This document shows positions 12,311-24,349 of a stretch of 64,000 bases of DNA, piece by piece. A program made the translations under genes and the position numbers. The stretch comes from Porogramme epimiltina (Eukaryota; Basidiomycota; Agaricomycetes; Polyporales; Polyporaceae). Within the stretch, counting starts at the first letter, position 1, and every line of letters begins with the position of its first letter. Below the pieces are notes generated by a model, which saw only the letters and a list, made by a program, of their open reading frames with translations, did no database searches and was not told the DNA's origin. The stretch is from NCBI GenBank assembly GCA_900155495.1, contig FTLJ01000106.1, positions 1-64,000 on the forward strand, given 5' to 3'.

Positions 12311-14466
12311 TCACGAGCTGTTGACCGAGACCTCCTTCTCCACGACCTGCGAGTCCTTCTTATCCTCATACATGCCGGGTACGCCTTTCTCCTCCACCGT
12401 CCGGACAGGTCCCGTGAACCACTTGCGCGCAGAGATTACCCAGGAGAGGCCAGCAAATATGATCACCGCCATGATAATCACGACTGCGTAGTCTGTAAAC
12501 GGGAGCGACATGAGTCTTAATATCTCACTATGACCATCACAGAACGTGGGCTCACTCATTGTCTCCGCGGTCGGATTAGTGATCAGCGGGAAAAGAAGTA
12601 GCACGGTGATGAAGGAGACCCATGCGACCGCGACAACTCCGATGGGCAGGAACCACTTGCCCAAGGTGAACGGCCCGGGTACAAGCTTGTCGCGCCCGGA
12701 GGTGATACGCAAGAATATGGGCGTAACATACGAGACGTACAACCCAATTACGGCGGATCTGCAAAGGGGTATAAGTGGCTTGAACGCGGGCATGCAGCTG
12801 GCACTTACCCTGCGAGCGACGACAGCGCGGCCTCTGAGAACCCGAGCACGCCGCATATGCCCGAGAGAACCATGACGAGCCAGACGGCATTGACCGGCGT
12901 GCGGGTGTACGGGTGTATGCGCTTCCACCAGCGCGAGCCGGGGAGCGCGTTGTCGCGCGCGAACGCGAACACGACGCGCGACGCGTCGACGCCCTGCGCG
13001 GCGCCGGTGACGTACTGCACGACGATGATGAGCGACCAGATCGCGAGCATGCCGCGCTTGCCGAGCACGTCGAGGAAGAGCTGGCCCATGGGCAGGGGGA
13101 GCGTGGTCGAGAGCAGGTCGGGCACGGACGCGGTGGCGAAGGAGGCGGCGATGAAGAGCAGCCAGCCGAGCGAGGCCGTCGCGCCGACGCCGACGAGGAT
13201 CGCGATGGGGGCGGCGCGCGCAGCGCCGGCTGTCTCTTCTGAGATGTGGGCGGCGGAGTCGTCTGTGGGCGAAGATAGGTATATGGGCACGCGGAGAGTG
13301 GGTGGAGGTACCTACATCCGGTTAGAGTCCACATTGGGGCAGTGAACGCGAGGAGGAATGCCCAGGCACCTATTGGAGGTGTGAGTTTTGACTCCAAAAC
13401 CAATGTGACGCCACTTACTATTTGACCAGCCGGTGTTATTCTCGTACATCGTGAATGCGACGTCCGTCGATACTCTCTGCCCGCTGTTCCCACTGCATAC
13501 CAACAACGCGACAATCGCGGCAATCGTTGTGCCCACTGTAAAGTTGTGAGCTGATGGGACCTCCGCTGGACCATCTTTACACGTACCGTTTACGACGACG
13601 TAGAAGATGTTCAGTCGCGCGAGGACGGCAGTTGCTGCAGAACACACTATCCCGTGCGTAAACAAGATGGCTAGCAAGATTCCAAACGTGGGCCCTGCGC
13701 CCAAGTTGATTGCGCCATCGGATCCCACACTGAGCGCGGTAGTGATCATCTGCGCACTGGTCAGTTGCAACTAATTAGCCAATTACAATCTCAGTCCTCG
13801 GATGGGCGCGTACCATGTGAAGTCAATAGAGCAGACGAGGGTCACCTGGCCAGTGATGTTGGCCCAGCCTGTGATCCAACTCGCTAGGGGCGCCCACCGA
13901 GGTGGCGCCAACTTGGCGGAGAAGTAATATAACCCTGCACTCGTCCTATAACGCTGTTGAGTATATGCACTGCCTTATCGGCAAGGCGACACGTACGGCA
14001 TCGAGGAGGTCAACTCGGCAAGGGATGCCGCGATCGTCATTACGAACAAGCTAGGAATAAGCCAGCCGAAGACCATCCCAACATGGCCTCCTAAAGTTCA
14101 TGTATGAGGCTACTGATCTACAATCACGCGAGCGGATGCAAATGTCGTGGAACGCACCGGATGCGAGCGGGAAGGACATAGTTGACGACACGGAAGCGAC
14201 TACGCCCATGATCGAGAATGCAAATGCAATGGTCTCGATGAACTAGAGAAGCAGTCATGCTTGAGAGAACGTTCTTTCTACATGCGGAGAAGTGAAGAAG
14301 CCGGCGGACTCACCGAGAACTCTCGTTTGAACTCGCTCTTGTACCCGAGTTTAGCGAGCAGAACATCATCCGCCCGACGAAGAGCCCGCAAAGTCTCGTG
14401 GTCATGGCCTCCATCGCCCAACCCATCTGTCGGGGTGGCAGGCATCGTCTTCTCTGCGTCCGACAT
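12311..14466 (-). CDS. GABA/choline-type permease (APC, amino acid/choline transporter family)
   Basis: Membrane permease of the fungal branch that includes GABA-specific and choline permeases (Uga4/Hnm1 type). The start chosen is ATG at 14466 (MSDAEKTMPATP); exon 1 ends at 14314 with a GTGAGT donor. Later exons encode FIETIAFAFSIMGVVAS, GHVGMVFGWLIPSLFV and TSAGLYYFSAKLAPPRWAP, then a segment near 13550-13770 and an AHISEETAGAARAAPIAI block near 13200-13250, which is diagnostic of this subfamily. The following exon has DASRVVFAFARDNALPGSRW near 12930-12985. The stop is at 12311 after an acidic/basic cytosolic tail (PVRTVEEKGVPGMYEDKK). About ten short introns; the exact limits between 13300 and 14310 were only partly resolved. 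Substrate is inferred from family only. Confidence 0.87.
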
Positions 14467-15517
14467 GGCGGCCTGGAGGAAAAGGTGAACGGCGAGAAGG
14501 ACGGCGTAAAGCTGCGCCCGCCACTTGATGTTTACGCTATGAGCGGTGATGTGCGTTCTCCCACAGGATCCCCGAATGGTACCCGGAATGCGACGAACAC
14601 CGTTTCCGTCGAAGGTGCTATCCCTTGGCGGAACCGTAAGCCCTGCTGCGCCTGTGAACCGGTGCATACGTGGGTTCTGAACGGAGTTGCATGAGAATTC
14701 TGAGGCTAGAAGTAGTAGTCGAGCGGAGTGCTTACAGCGGGATAGCGATAAGCAGAGGTCACGCAGCCATGAGAAGGTTGCGGGGATGGGAGCCGTTATC
14801 GACCGATGTCATATTATGTGGCCATGACATATTCGGTCGGCCAACGCGGGGGCTGACACGGGTGTTCATCTACCACGAACTTCGTGTAGGCATGGGCTAT
14901 GTCAATCTCGCCGTCAACTGAGTGGGGATAATCGGTAACGCACCAAACCTTGAAGGACGTTGAAAAATGACAGTGCAAGGTGCGGCACGGCGCGGCCACA
15001 GCGCCTTCCTGGAGGCGCCGAGAGATCCGCGGACGCCGGCCCGCCGTGGCAGCTCCCCGATGGGGGCGGACTCTTCAGGCCCAGGCCGCATCCACCACTC
15101 TCCGTCTTTCCTCTTTCCTGTTATTCTCTCTATGGATGCTGCACATTTCCTCCCTCGCATTCTGGCCACCTCGCGCTTTCCGGAGATACCGTCAGCACCC
15201 AAAGTCAATGACAGCACTGGACCATCTCTGCATTCAAACACCCTCCGAGCAGTAGTCACCTGATCCCATTATCAACGGACTCCTTATGATCGAGGAAGAA
15301 CGTTTGCTAGCCCAGCAGGGTCTCTTCAAGATTCTGCCGCGTAATGTCAAGCCTGCGAATAGGCCCCCGTATCTACTCGGCCTTGGGCCTTATCACGGGG
15401 AGCCGCTTTTCCCGCCGTCCTCAAATCGTGGGCATCCTGAGCCCTTCGCGAACCTAGTTACTGCGCTGCTCTTTACTCGTCTTCCATCGAGACCGCACCT
15501 CGTTTCATTTCCACACA
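14467..15517. other. divergent intergenic region
   Basis: About 1 kb between permease (-) and deacetylase (+) start codons, so it should hold both promoters. No reliable core element or gene is seen. Confidence 0.45.
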
Positions 15518-17371
15518 ATGCCGCGCAAGGTCCTTATCGGGTTCGGAGTCGACGTGGATGCAGTCGCTGGTTGGTGAGTATTGTCCAATTCCACTTCGTC
15601 TCTGCGATTGAGGGAGGCACAATAGGCTGGGTTCGTATGGAGGCGAGGACTCCCCTCTCGACATATCGCGGGTGAGTGCTTGTCTATCCTCCCATTTAGT
15701 TTGTGAAGTCCGATACATCCGTCGGCAGGGCATCTTCGCGGGGGAAGTTGGCACTCCGCGCCTTCTGAAGCTCTTCGCAAAGTACAACATCAAGACGACA
15801 TGGTTTATCCCAGGTGAGTATGGACTTCGCTAGACTGATCAACCCCCCCTCAATCCACGCTTAGGTCACAGCTTGGAGACCTTTCCGGAGCAAATGGCAG
15901 CTGTTAGGGACGCTGGACATGAAATGTACGTGATCCCCGCCACTGGTACGCCGTCTCAAACCCGATGTCTAGTGGACTTCACGGATACTCTCACGAGAAC
16001 CCCATGGCCATGTGTCTTGAGCAGCAGAAAGATATCCTCGACCACACCTATAGCCTGCTTACCAAGTTCAACAACGGAGTGCCGCCCAAGGGAAGCGTTG
16101 CTCCTTGGTGGGAGACCAGCAAGGAGGGTACGATGCTTCTTCTCGAGAAGGGGTTAGAGTATGGTACGTCATCCCTTGACGGTCTGGTTCGGCATCGTTG
16201 TGACTCTCTTGGTCCAGATCATTCGAATATGGCACACGAGTATGCGACATGTCTCGTGTGTTTCATGGGAGAACTGCTCATGTGTGACCAGTTCCCAGGC
16301 GTTTTATCTCCGCGATGAAGACCTGTGGACGAATATCGACTACATGGAGAAGGCAGAAACCTGGATGAAACCGCTTGTTCGCGGAAACGAGACCGGACTG
16401 GTGGAAATCCCTGCTAACTGGTACTTGGACGACTTGCCCCCCATGATGTGGGTAGTTCCGCTATGCAGAGCCCTATATCGAACTCAACGTAGTCTACGTC
16501 TGACAGGTTTATCAAGTCTAGCCCGAATTCGCATGGATGGGTAAGGCACTCATTTAATCCGCGCTTGCGGCGCCACTGACGCAGTTGCATAGGTGAATGC
16601 ACGAGACGTCGAGCAACTATGGAAAGATATGTTCACATACCTGTACAGGTGAGTGGAGGAGCTACAACTAGCTCCATTGATGTCTCATGTGGATAGAGCC
16701 TACACTAAAACCTATACTCACAGAGAGGAAGAGAACTTTATCTTCCCCATTACGATTCACCCCGATGTCAGCGGGTATGTGGGCATCCCGTTACAGGTCA
16801 TCGCCACATTATCTCACTCCTCTTCCTGGCGTTAGCCGTCCGCATGTTTTGTTAATGCTCGTGAGTAACTTCCTCTCCGTCGAGGAGACGTCATACTAAC
16901 ACAAGCTCATGCGTCCTCGCTTCTCCACGCCCCGCCTTCAACAATTTCTCTAAATATTCAACCGCGCCCTGCCCCATCGTGCCCTACATTGGCACCTCCA
17001 CGCTCTCACCCATTCTCGCTGTTCATCGCCCATCGCTCAACGCCATGCTCTGACGCGTGACGTCGGATCTTCCTCGATCACGTGCTCTCTCTTCGCCTCC
17101 GAATTGTTCGAATTGTTCGAACCCAAACCAACCTCGATCGCCGGATCCGCCACGGCATCCATCTTTCACGGTGGATGCACACGCCTGTCGCGCGCTGTCA
17201 TGGCCATGGGACTTACAGGAGCGCTTTATCGAATGGGTCAACACGCATGAAGACGTGCACTGGGTGCGCATGATCGACATGGCGGACGAGTTCCGGGCGC
17301 GCGTCGCGCCTCCTGCTGGCGCACGCATGCCTACCGGGTTTTCATCTCCGTCTCCGGCTTCGGGCTTGTAG
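15518..17371 (+). CDS. polysaccharide deacetylase / cyclic-amide hydrolase family protein, multi-exon
   Basis: Metal-dependent hydrolase with the NodB fold. The ATG at 15518 starts [14 protein letters not shown], giving the first-motif aspartates; the next exon encodes [17 protein letters not shown]. Then follow [30 protein letters not shown], and GLHGYSHE, the HxxxH metal-binding motif. Later blocks are [28 protein letters not shown] and [19 protein letters not shown]. The ending [17 protein letters not shown] is typical of the PuuE/PgdA-like branch, whose members deacetylate peptidoglycan or hydrolyse cyclic imides, so the substrate is uncertain. No signal peptide is evident, suggesting a cytosolic enzyme. 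About ten exons; all introns are short except the last (16861-17218, 358 nt). Confidence 0.8.
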
Positions 17372-20300
17372 GCTTGAATGCTATCGCCGTCGTTTGTATA
17401 GTCGGCCGGCATACGGTGAGTCTCCCCGATGAATGCCTCGAGGGTCTATCATAATTGAAAGGATGCGTCTATAGATAAGTGGGCCAGGGTTGTGAAGGTT
17501 CAATTGAATGGTAGTTACACGCGTACGGAATGCGTGATGGATGTCGCGGGTGTGGAGGCGGACGCTGTGTGCGCGGGGCGCTCGGCGGGGGACTAGCGCT
17601 AGCGCTTGCCCCGGTCGGCGTTCTAAGATTTCGACGTTGTCGCATTGGTTGAGCCTCGCGACGTACGATACCGGCGGGTGATCTGGCAGAAGTGGTGCTC
17701 GGTTTCCAAGTGTATGATAGTTGAAGTGCGCGCGATGAATACTGAATATTATGCACACTATCCGTACGCCTTGCTGCCTCGACCGATGTAGGCGCTTCCA
17801 TGTCAACTCCAACGCGTGATATGCCGTCATAGTTCAACGTCGAACCCCGGGCGCTCTCTCCCCGAAATTGAAGCGTGCGCGTGTCCGACATTGAACGTGA
17901 ACACTCACCAACGCGCCCCGATCTCCGACGACGACCTCGCGCCCAAGCTTCGCCTAACAAACAAACCCATGCCAAGGCAGAGTGACGGACCTGCGGTCTC
18001 TCCTCGAGGCTCAAGGAAGATGGCCACCCGCGAGCGCGAAGGGTACTCAATATGAACGCGACCACAGCGGTGCTGTGGACCCGAGCCGAGGCCGTCCGCT
18101 TGCGCGTGGGACCCCGCGCCTCCGAGGGTCCACGTTGCGAGCGAAGATGATGGACGCCGGGTGCGGGGAGCGGGGAGCGCGGCTCCCTTCGCGACGGGGT
18201 GGTGGCCACGGGTTTCAGCCCTCCCCTAGGCCTGCGGCTGCATGTGCGCCTGCGCTCGCGCGCTGTGGCTCAAGTGTGGCGGCGCGCGACTCCGTCTTCG
18301 GGCCGCGTGAGTCCGCGGGGGACTGGGGTGATGTTTTGCGCCTTGAGGTGGGCACCCTCCGTCGATAGCACGAATATAGCTGCGCCGCGCGCGATGCGCG
18401 GTTTCGGGGCGCAGGCGTGGTGGCGTGTTGCGGGCGAGACGGGGGAGCGAAGTGGACACTGGGAGTGTGGATGTTGTGGACCCGCATACGCGGTGGCGTG
18501 TTCGCAGCTGAGGGGCTCTTTTCTTGGGCACTCGGCTCGCGGGCGTGAAGGTTTAGCCATCGCGCACAGCCCTGCCGGCGGGCGTCCCGAGTGGAGGGAG
18601 GTGGAGGGGCGGAGGGAGGTTAGTTGTCGTTGTGGAGCCCAACGCCGTCGGGAGCCGAGGCTCCTCGAGCTCGCTCCGCACGGCGCGACGGCGGACAACC
18701 TGACTCGCCGCGCCGTCAGCCAGTTTACAGACGGATGGCAGCGCCTGCCTGACTGCCGCGGACGTGGGTCAATTCGAGACTTCAAGCAAGACGTACAGGT
18801 TGGTGGGCGTGTGAGCATCAGTCGGACACGTCGAGGCTCGAGGCAGAGGACAGGAGTCTGGAGAGGACGTGCCGGACACGTTGCGCTCGGGACCGCTACG
18901 TGACATCTAAACAAGTCGCCGGAGGGGTGATGCGAGGGGATCGGGAGGGGTGAAGGGGAGGTCGCCGCGGGAGGAGGGGTGCTCGGCGAGGGCTAGGAAC
19001 GCGGGGGCCGAGATGCAATTGTGCGTCACTGTCCCGTTCAGTGATGTTGGCCCTGGAGGGCGGGCGGAAGGGTGCCGCGGGGAAAATGATGTCGAAAGAT
19101 CGCGCCAGGCGCGATGTTGAAGTGCCTTCCGTAGAAACAAAGGAGGGTCTATTTTGTCGACAATGGAGGTAGCATCCTCTGTGGATAAACCGGGAATGGC
19201 ATTTCGAAGGGGCGGGGAAGGCTATCATTGCGAACAAAACACGCCGGTCACGCGCCTCTTCCGGATTACTAGGTTCGCGACGTTGGGCAGATACGTTACA
19301 CCACGAAGACAGGTTTGGCTGACGGCGGGTACAATTCTTTGATCCACGACACGCGCCAAGAGCGAGGGAGCTTGAGAGATTCTCAGCAGCGTTTTCGGAG
19401 CCGCAGGGCATAGATGGCCGTACACTAGTTCTTACCTCGCACGGATGACATACGGTAGTCGCTTCACTTGTGAAGAACATCTCCGTCAGGTACGCTGGGA
19501 GCTGCTAGGCTAGGAGAAAATCATCCGAGGAAGTCATGACGTCTTTATGTCCCAAAAGCGAAGATTTACAGAAGTGTTTTGTGTTTCGGTCTCACCTGGC
19601 CCAAATAAACATGCTGACACACGATGGGACGGACTTAGAACTGTGAGCGTTGGAGAAATGATTATCATCAGAAGGAGCCCCTGGAACGTATTCCGGCTTC
19701 CGTGAACGTGGGTATTCCTTCTGGAAGGCGACCCATCAGCCGAAATCAACTTTGGAGTAGGTGGCGGTTACAAAGAGAAGCTTGAACATACTAGCTTCAG
19801 CGCCATTCAATGATCGGTGCCATGTCGCCGTTGTGAAGTGTCTGTAAGTCGCTGCGGGGATTTTTATAGCTTGGGTAACAAGACTACTGGTACGAGTGGG
19901 AAGGCAGGCGCAAACATGGTGTGCCTCGTCCATCACGTCGCAAGGACGGCAAGGTCGGATAACGCTTAGTTTGTCGTCGGGGATACTTGACGGCGCAGGA
20001 GGCCTTTGCAACGCTCAAGGACAAGGAGTGATCACCTCGTGTCGATGAGTACATAAGAGCAAAGTGACTATATCAGGTACGCTCTGCGTCTGAAGGACGA
20101 TGAGTACATGTATGCAGACATCGAGACAATACGCAGTGGACGGTTCCTGACATGCTATCAGGGGTCTAGCTTGCCCTTGGGAGCGCGATCAGCTCGCGCC
20201 GGTCGGTGCGAAGGCCGGTAAGTAACGGTAGAGTAAGAGATGATGCTGCGGAAGGCAGGGGGTTGAGTCTGAATATCCAGCATTGCGCACGGGAGGATGC

Positions 20301-20885
20301 CACCATCATGGCACGAGCGCGAGATCCGTAAAGGTCTGGAGAGAGCGGGGCTTGGCTGGGCGGGCAGTATCTCGAGGGAGAGACGGATTGTGGGGAGATG
20401 ACATGGATTGATGGCGTTTCGCAAGGAGGGAGAGATGCATGACGCACTGGGAGGCAAAGGCGGGAGGGCTGGAGAGGCTGGGCTGGCTGGAAGCGTCGGG
20501 GCAGGGGGCTCGAGGCGCTGGAGAGGCGCTGGGGCGATGTGACGTAAAACGGAGAGCGGAGGGATCTCGATCGGGTGAGAAGCCGGGAGGGGGGCATGTG
20601 CCCCGATAAGGGAATTCTGGGTGAGACGCGACGACACGCCCATCAAAGCGCGAAAGTGGCGGCAGGCAATTGCAAGGGCGACGCCGCGCAGGCGACGTGA
20701 CGGCGCTGCGACCGCCGACACACGGCCCATCGCAGTTCCAGTCCCCTCAACTCCAACCATGTCCTCTCTCCCTCCATTTATTTCTCCCGCCCCGCCCGAC
20801 CACCCTCTCCTCCCTCCTGCCGTCATCTCCCCCACCACTCCAGCCCCCCGCCCCTTCCGCCTCCCTTCCGCCCAGAACTTCCGCC
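17372..20885. other. 3.5 kb region without a supportable gene
   Basis: Long open frames occur on both strands (for example 18199-18903 and 18270-18914), but they overlap one another antisense, are Arg/Pro/Ala-rich and show no recognisable motif, as expected by chance in GC-rich DNA. The left part (17.4-19.1 kb) is GC-rich, the right part (19.1-20.2 kb) more AT-balanced. It is the left flank of the segmental duplication. Confidence 0.45.
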
Positions 20886-22115
20886 ATGCCTGTCGCGTGC
20901 TCGTCCTCTCATCCTCCAACTTACGCCACACCGTCCCTTAAGCAGTACTTCTCCGGCACCACCTTCCGACATGTCTCCCCCTCGCGCACCTCGACGCGCC
21001 CTTCCTCGTCGTCTTCGACAGCCTCCTCAAGCTCAAGCCACACCCACGCTTCAGACCTCTCTGCGTCCCCGTCCTCCTACCACCTCCAGCCCTCAGCCTC
21101 GGGCTCGTCGTCGTGTCCTCCATCGGCGGCATCCTCGCCTTCCGGTAGCGGTCGTCTGAGGCCTTTGCCCACACCGCCCACCACGCCGCAGAACGACCAC
21201 CGCGCTTCCCTGCCTCCGCGCCCCCTGCCCCGCCCACCTCTTCGCCACACACAGTCCACACAACAATTCCGCACAACGCCCCTCCCCACTCCGCCCACAC
21301 CCGCGCGATCGCCGCGCTCGGCAACTTCCCCGCTTGCGTCCTCCTCCCTCCCTTCGCCGCCCCCAGAAGGATCAATTGCAGGGAGCACAGCGCGGCCGCG
21401 CGCGACCGCACTCCCCACACCTCCTACTGCATCCACATCCGCTTCGGCGGCCGCATCGCCACCGAAACCCGCGCCAGCACCAGCGCCCGCTGCGAACCCG
21501 CCTGCTACGGAGCGGCCGTCGATCCGGCTCGCGATCCCGGCGACCCCTATGGCGTTCGCGTCCCCGGCGTCGCCGATCGCGTTCAACCTCCCTGGGCCCC
21601 CGGACCTGCGCAAGCGGCGCGAGGAGGAGCTCGAGCGGCGCATGCGCGCGTTGGGGTTCGTCGAGGCGCCGAGCCCGCGCGACGAGCGGCCGGGGCACGT
21701 GCGCAGCGCGTCGGTCGACGATGCGGAGCGTGACGTCGTTTTCCTCGTGGATGCGGACATCGAGGAGGAGGGCGAGGAGGGGTGCAAGGACGAGGAGGAG
21801 GAACGCGAGCCTGCCCCGATGCGCTCCGAGTCGCGTGCGGCGATGCGCAAGCTGTTCACGGCGTCGGCGTGCGCGCCGAAGCCGGAACTGGACTATTCGA
21901 CGCCGCGGAGCTCGTACGAGACGATCGGGGGGCGTCCCGAGATCGCGCTCGACGTGGAGGCTCACGTGGACGTCGAGGTCGAGCTCGTCACGAAGGAGGC
22001 GGTTGCGCGCACGAGGCGGCGTTTTAGTCGCAAGTGGGTGCGCGAGCAGGGCGGGAAGCGGTGGACTGAGAAGGACTTCTCGGAGATTATCTCTGAGCTT
22101 CGCAAGCTTCGGTGA
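20886..22115 (+). CDS. Ser/Pro-rich disordered protein with conserved basic C-terminus
   Basis: Single-exon gene of 409 residues from the ATG at 20886. The first ~250 residues are Ser/Pro/Thr/Ala-rich and likely disordered, with repeated PTPPT-type motifs. The C-terminal third looks folded: an RKRREEELERRMRALGFVEA helix, an acidic stretch, and a basic end RRFSRKWVREQGGKRWTEKD followed by FSEIISELRKLR. I recognise this ending from uncharacterised basidiomycete proteins; no function is known to me. An upstream in-frame ATG at 20670 would add 72 low-complexity residues and is less likely. This is the complete left-edge copy; 5' fragments recur near 28.1, 39.45 and 47.3 kb. Heavy Ser/Pro content makes the other frames look hydrophobic or Arg-rich, which is an artefact. 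Confidence 0.72.
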   Translation: MPVACSSSHPPTYATPSLKQYFSGTTFRHVSPSRTSTRPSSSSSTASSSSSHTHASDLSASPSSYHLQPSASGSSSCPPSAASSPSGSGRLRPLPTPPTTPQNDHRASLPPRPLPRPPLRHTQSTQQFRTTPLPTPPTPARSPRSATSPLASSSLPSPPPEGSIAGSTARPRATALPTPPTASTSASAAASPPKPAPAPAPAANPPATERPSIRLAIPATPMAFASPASPIAFNLPGPPDLRKRREEELERRMRALGFVEAPSPRDERPGHVRSASVDDAERDVVFLVDADIEEEGEEGCKDEEEEREPAPMRSESRAAMRKLFTASACAPKPELDYSTPRSSYETIGGRPEIALDVEAHVDVEVELVTKEAVARTRRRFSRKWVREQGGKRWTEKDFSEIISELRKLR

Positions 22116-23755
22116 CTGGATTGACAGTAACAATAAGTTCCAACTTCGTGAGTCTCCCCAGACATTCTCTTTACATGGCGTGCTGATGCAGCCTTCTCGT
22201 CGTTTCTCAGGTTATTTGTACACTATAATATACCTCGCCATTCTCTCTCGACACCACACAACATCAATATCAACATCGACGCACATTCATTCCGTGTACA
22301 TCACTTGCCTTACTATACATTATAGGCCAACGGCTGCCACCGCGTTGGGCTTTTCTTAGACTGTACATCATCTCTAATCCTATGCGGCAACGCGCCTGCG
22401 CCTTGACTACATCCCCATTCTTCGTAGTCTGACTACTGCAGGCCGCCGAGTGTTTCGCCACCGCGCTACCAAGCACGCCACACGGCAGTCGTCCTTGCGA
22501 TCCGCCACCGACACAGCCCCGTACAACTTAATGTGGCACGGCGCGCCTCTGTGGCACACCCTCCGCCTCGCTCTGGCCCAAGCTTCAAGCTATAGCTAAG
22601 CGGGTGTGCGTACCCGTCGGCCGTTAGTGGGCTGTTGATTTTCCACTACATGCCGACGCCGCTGATCTAGGTACCCACAGAGCTGAGAGCGACGAGGGTG
22701 CTTACTCAGAGGGTGCGGCAAAAATGAGCGGGACGGACAACTGCAAGCGTATGATGGGCCCCACGACATCGCCCACGCAGTGCCAACTTTTGGCAGAAGT
22801 TATGAGAAATCTCATCCGCTTCATCGCATTGTGTGGACACACGTATGGGAGGAGGCCTCATGCCCCCGTGCAACGTCGGACGTCACGGCATGTGGCTTAG
22901 TGCGCACTACAGTGTCAATCCGGAGGCCTTACAGTTTCCTATGCCAACCTCAAGCCTCGGTGCCGTGAAATTATAGTGCACCCGGCGATGGCGGCGCTGC
23001 CTGCCACGGCGAGGAGTCGATCCGCCCCGCCGCCGCGCCCTCCAAACGGCTGCGCGCCCTCGTGCCTGGCGCCTGACGCCGATCGAGATGTTTCGGGGGT
23101 CGCACTGGCAGCGTCGGGCTTGGCCCGCCGCCTCCCCAGCGGAGCCGCGTCATCTCGCTTTCTGGACCCGCCGTCGTGGCGGCGCGACGTGAGACCGGAG
23201 GATTCGGGCCCAATTCGTGCTCGTGCGACCTGGAGGATGACTCTGGGGGCGGGATCAGAACAGGGGCGGCGGCCCACGGGAGAACAGATGCGGGACGCAC
23301 TCACTTTGTGGATCGTGAAAGCGGTGCTTTCCCCCTGGCCGCCGCGCCGCCGACTCTATCAGCGAATATGTGGTCCTGTATTTGATCCTGGGAAACCCGT
23401 GGGCGGTTGGACGACGAAATTGCGTCGGGTCAACGTCGGGACGACCTCCGACGTCGGTTTTTACGACTTTGAGAGCGTTGCAGGGTGAGGAGCTCCGTGC
23501 AGCAACCATCATGGGGGGCTTATAGAGGTGGTGTTTGAGGGTCTGGTTGGTTAGTCCGATATCCACTGCCATGACCGGACTCTAAAACATGAAGGCTGCG
23601 GGCAAAACTCTGAGTCAAAAGCTTCAAGCCAGTGAGCGTGGACCTTGACGCTCCGGCCCGGGCCGACGAGAGCTGCGGGCGTCTCGTATGCCGCTCCTGC
23701 CCAGGTTCTCACGGTCGACGAAGAGCACGTCTTTCCCTCCGAGTCGGCCACGACG
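22116..23755. other. intergenic region, 1.6 kb
   Basis: 3' flank of the Ser/Pro-rich gene and 5' flank of the DUF7704-like gene. No convincing gene. The whole interval is missing from the three duplicate units, where Ser/Pro-rich sequence runs straight into DUF7704-like sequence. Confidence 0.5.
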
Positions 23756-24271
23756 ATGAGCTCGACAGAAAGTATGCAATCCATCCCTCTCTTATACCGC
23801 CTCTTCTTTCTATACATCGAGCCCGTCTCAGCCATACTCGGCGCGTATTACGCCGGAGGAAAGCCCGCGGAGTACCTCGCCTACCTCACCTCCGACACCG
23901 CAGCCGCATCCACGGTCGCGACGCAGGCCCCACCCACCGCGACGCTCATCTCGCTCTACCAGCTATCGAATCTCTACCTCCTCTTCGCGCTCAACGAGCA
24001 CCTCGTGCTCTCCTCCACGGGCTCACGCCGTACGTGGCGCCGCCTCCTGTTCTGCCTCCTCGTCGCGGACTTGGGCCACCTCGCGACGATGATCCCGTCT
24101 GCGCTGGAGAAGGGCTGGGCGGATGTGTTCTTGCGCTTCTGGGCGTGGAACGCGATGGAGTGGGGGAGCGTGGGGTTCGTGTATGCGGGGGCGTCGATGC
24201 GGAGCTCGTTTCTGCTCGGGATAGGGCTGCGGGTCGAAGAGGAGAAGAGCGAGAAGGGGAAACGGGAATGA
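23756..24271 (+). CDS. DUF7704-like integral membrane protein, copy A
   Basis: Uninterrupted 171-residue coding sequence from the ATG at 23756. Four predicted membrane segments: PLLYRLFFLYIEPVSAILGA, a second around ISLYQLSNLYLLFALNEHLV, a third around LLFCLLVADLGHLATMI, and the last from GSVGFVYAGASMRSSFLLGI. The order (Y-R-L-F-F-L-Y-I-E-P, then L-S-N-L-Y-L-L-F-A-L-N-E, then W-N-A-M-E-W-G) matches the fungal family I know as DUF7704, of unknown function. The tail is charged (EEEKSEKGKRE). In-frame upstream ATG at 23645 is disfavoured: copy B diverges there but keeps the start at this ATG. A 54-nt intron-like segment follows the stop (24296-24349). The gene sits between the Ser/Pro-rich gene and the F-box gene. 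Confidence 0.82.
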   Translation: MSSTESMQSIPLLYRLFFLYIEPVSAILGAYYAGGKPAEYLAYLTSDTAAASTVATQAPPTATLISLYQLSNLYLLFALNEHLVLSSTGSRRTWRRLLFCLLVADLGHLATMIPSALEKGWADVFLRFWAWNAMEWGSVGFVYAGASMRSSFLLGIGLRVEEEKSEKGKRE

Positions 24272-24295
24272 GGGATCAATGGCGAACTGTCTTGA

Positions 24296-24349
24296 AGTGA
24301 GTATTTTTGCAAGTTGCATGTGTTGTATACTCTTGCTGTACTTTACTTA
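24296..24349 (+). other. predicted 3'-UTR intron of DUF7704-like copy A
   Basis: GTGAGTATTT donor 24 nt after the stop codon, TTTACTTAG acceptor, 54 nt long, the usual intron size here. Donor and acceptor are kept in the decayed copies near 39.87 and 47.71 kb; copy B has lost the acceptor AG. Confidence 0.45.

Noticed and set aside
18199..18914. Overlapping 214-234 codon open frames on both strands
   Set aside because: Antisense to each other, Arg/Pro/Ala-rich, no motif; expected in GC-rich sequence.
20971..21145. Hydrophobic alternative frame in the Ser/Pro-rich gene (PFLVVFDSLLKLK...GLVVVSSIGGILAFR) ending at a GTAGCG donor-like site
   Set aside because: Looks like a membrane segment, and similar reading exists in the copies, but Ser/Pro codons shifted by one base give Leu/Val runs. 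The frame has an upstream stop and no start, while frame 1 continues into the conserved C-terminus. Kept only as a caution.
21077..22359. Long antisense and +2 frame open frames over the Ser/Pro-rich gene
   Set aside because: Shadow frames from GC-rich codon use; no family features.
22939..23488. Open frames on both strands in GC-rich intergenic DNA
   Set aside because: Overlapping antisense frames with no conserved features; the segment is absent from all duplicate units.
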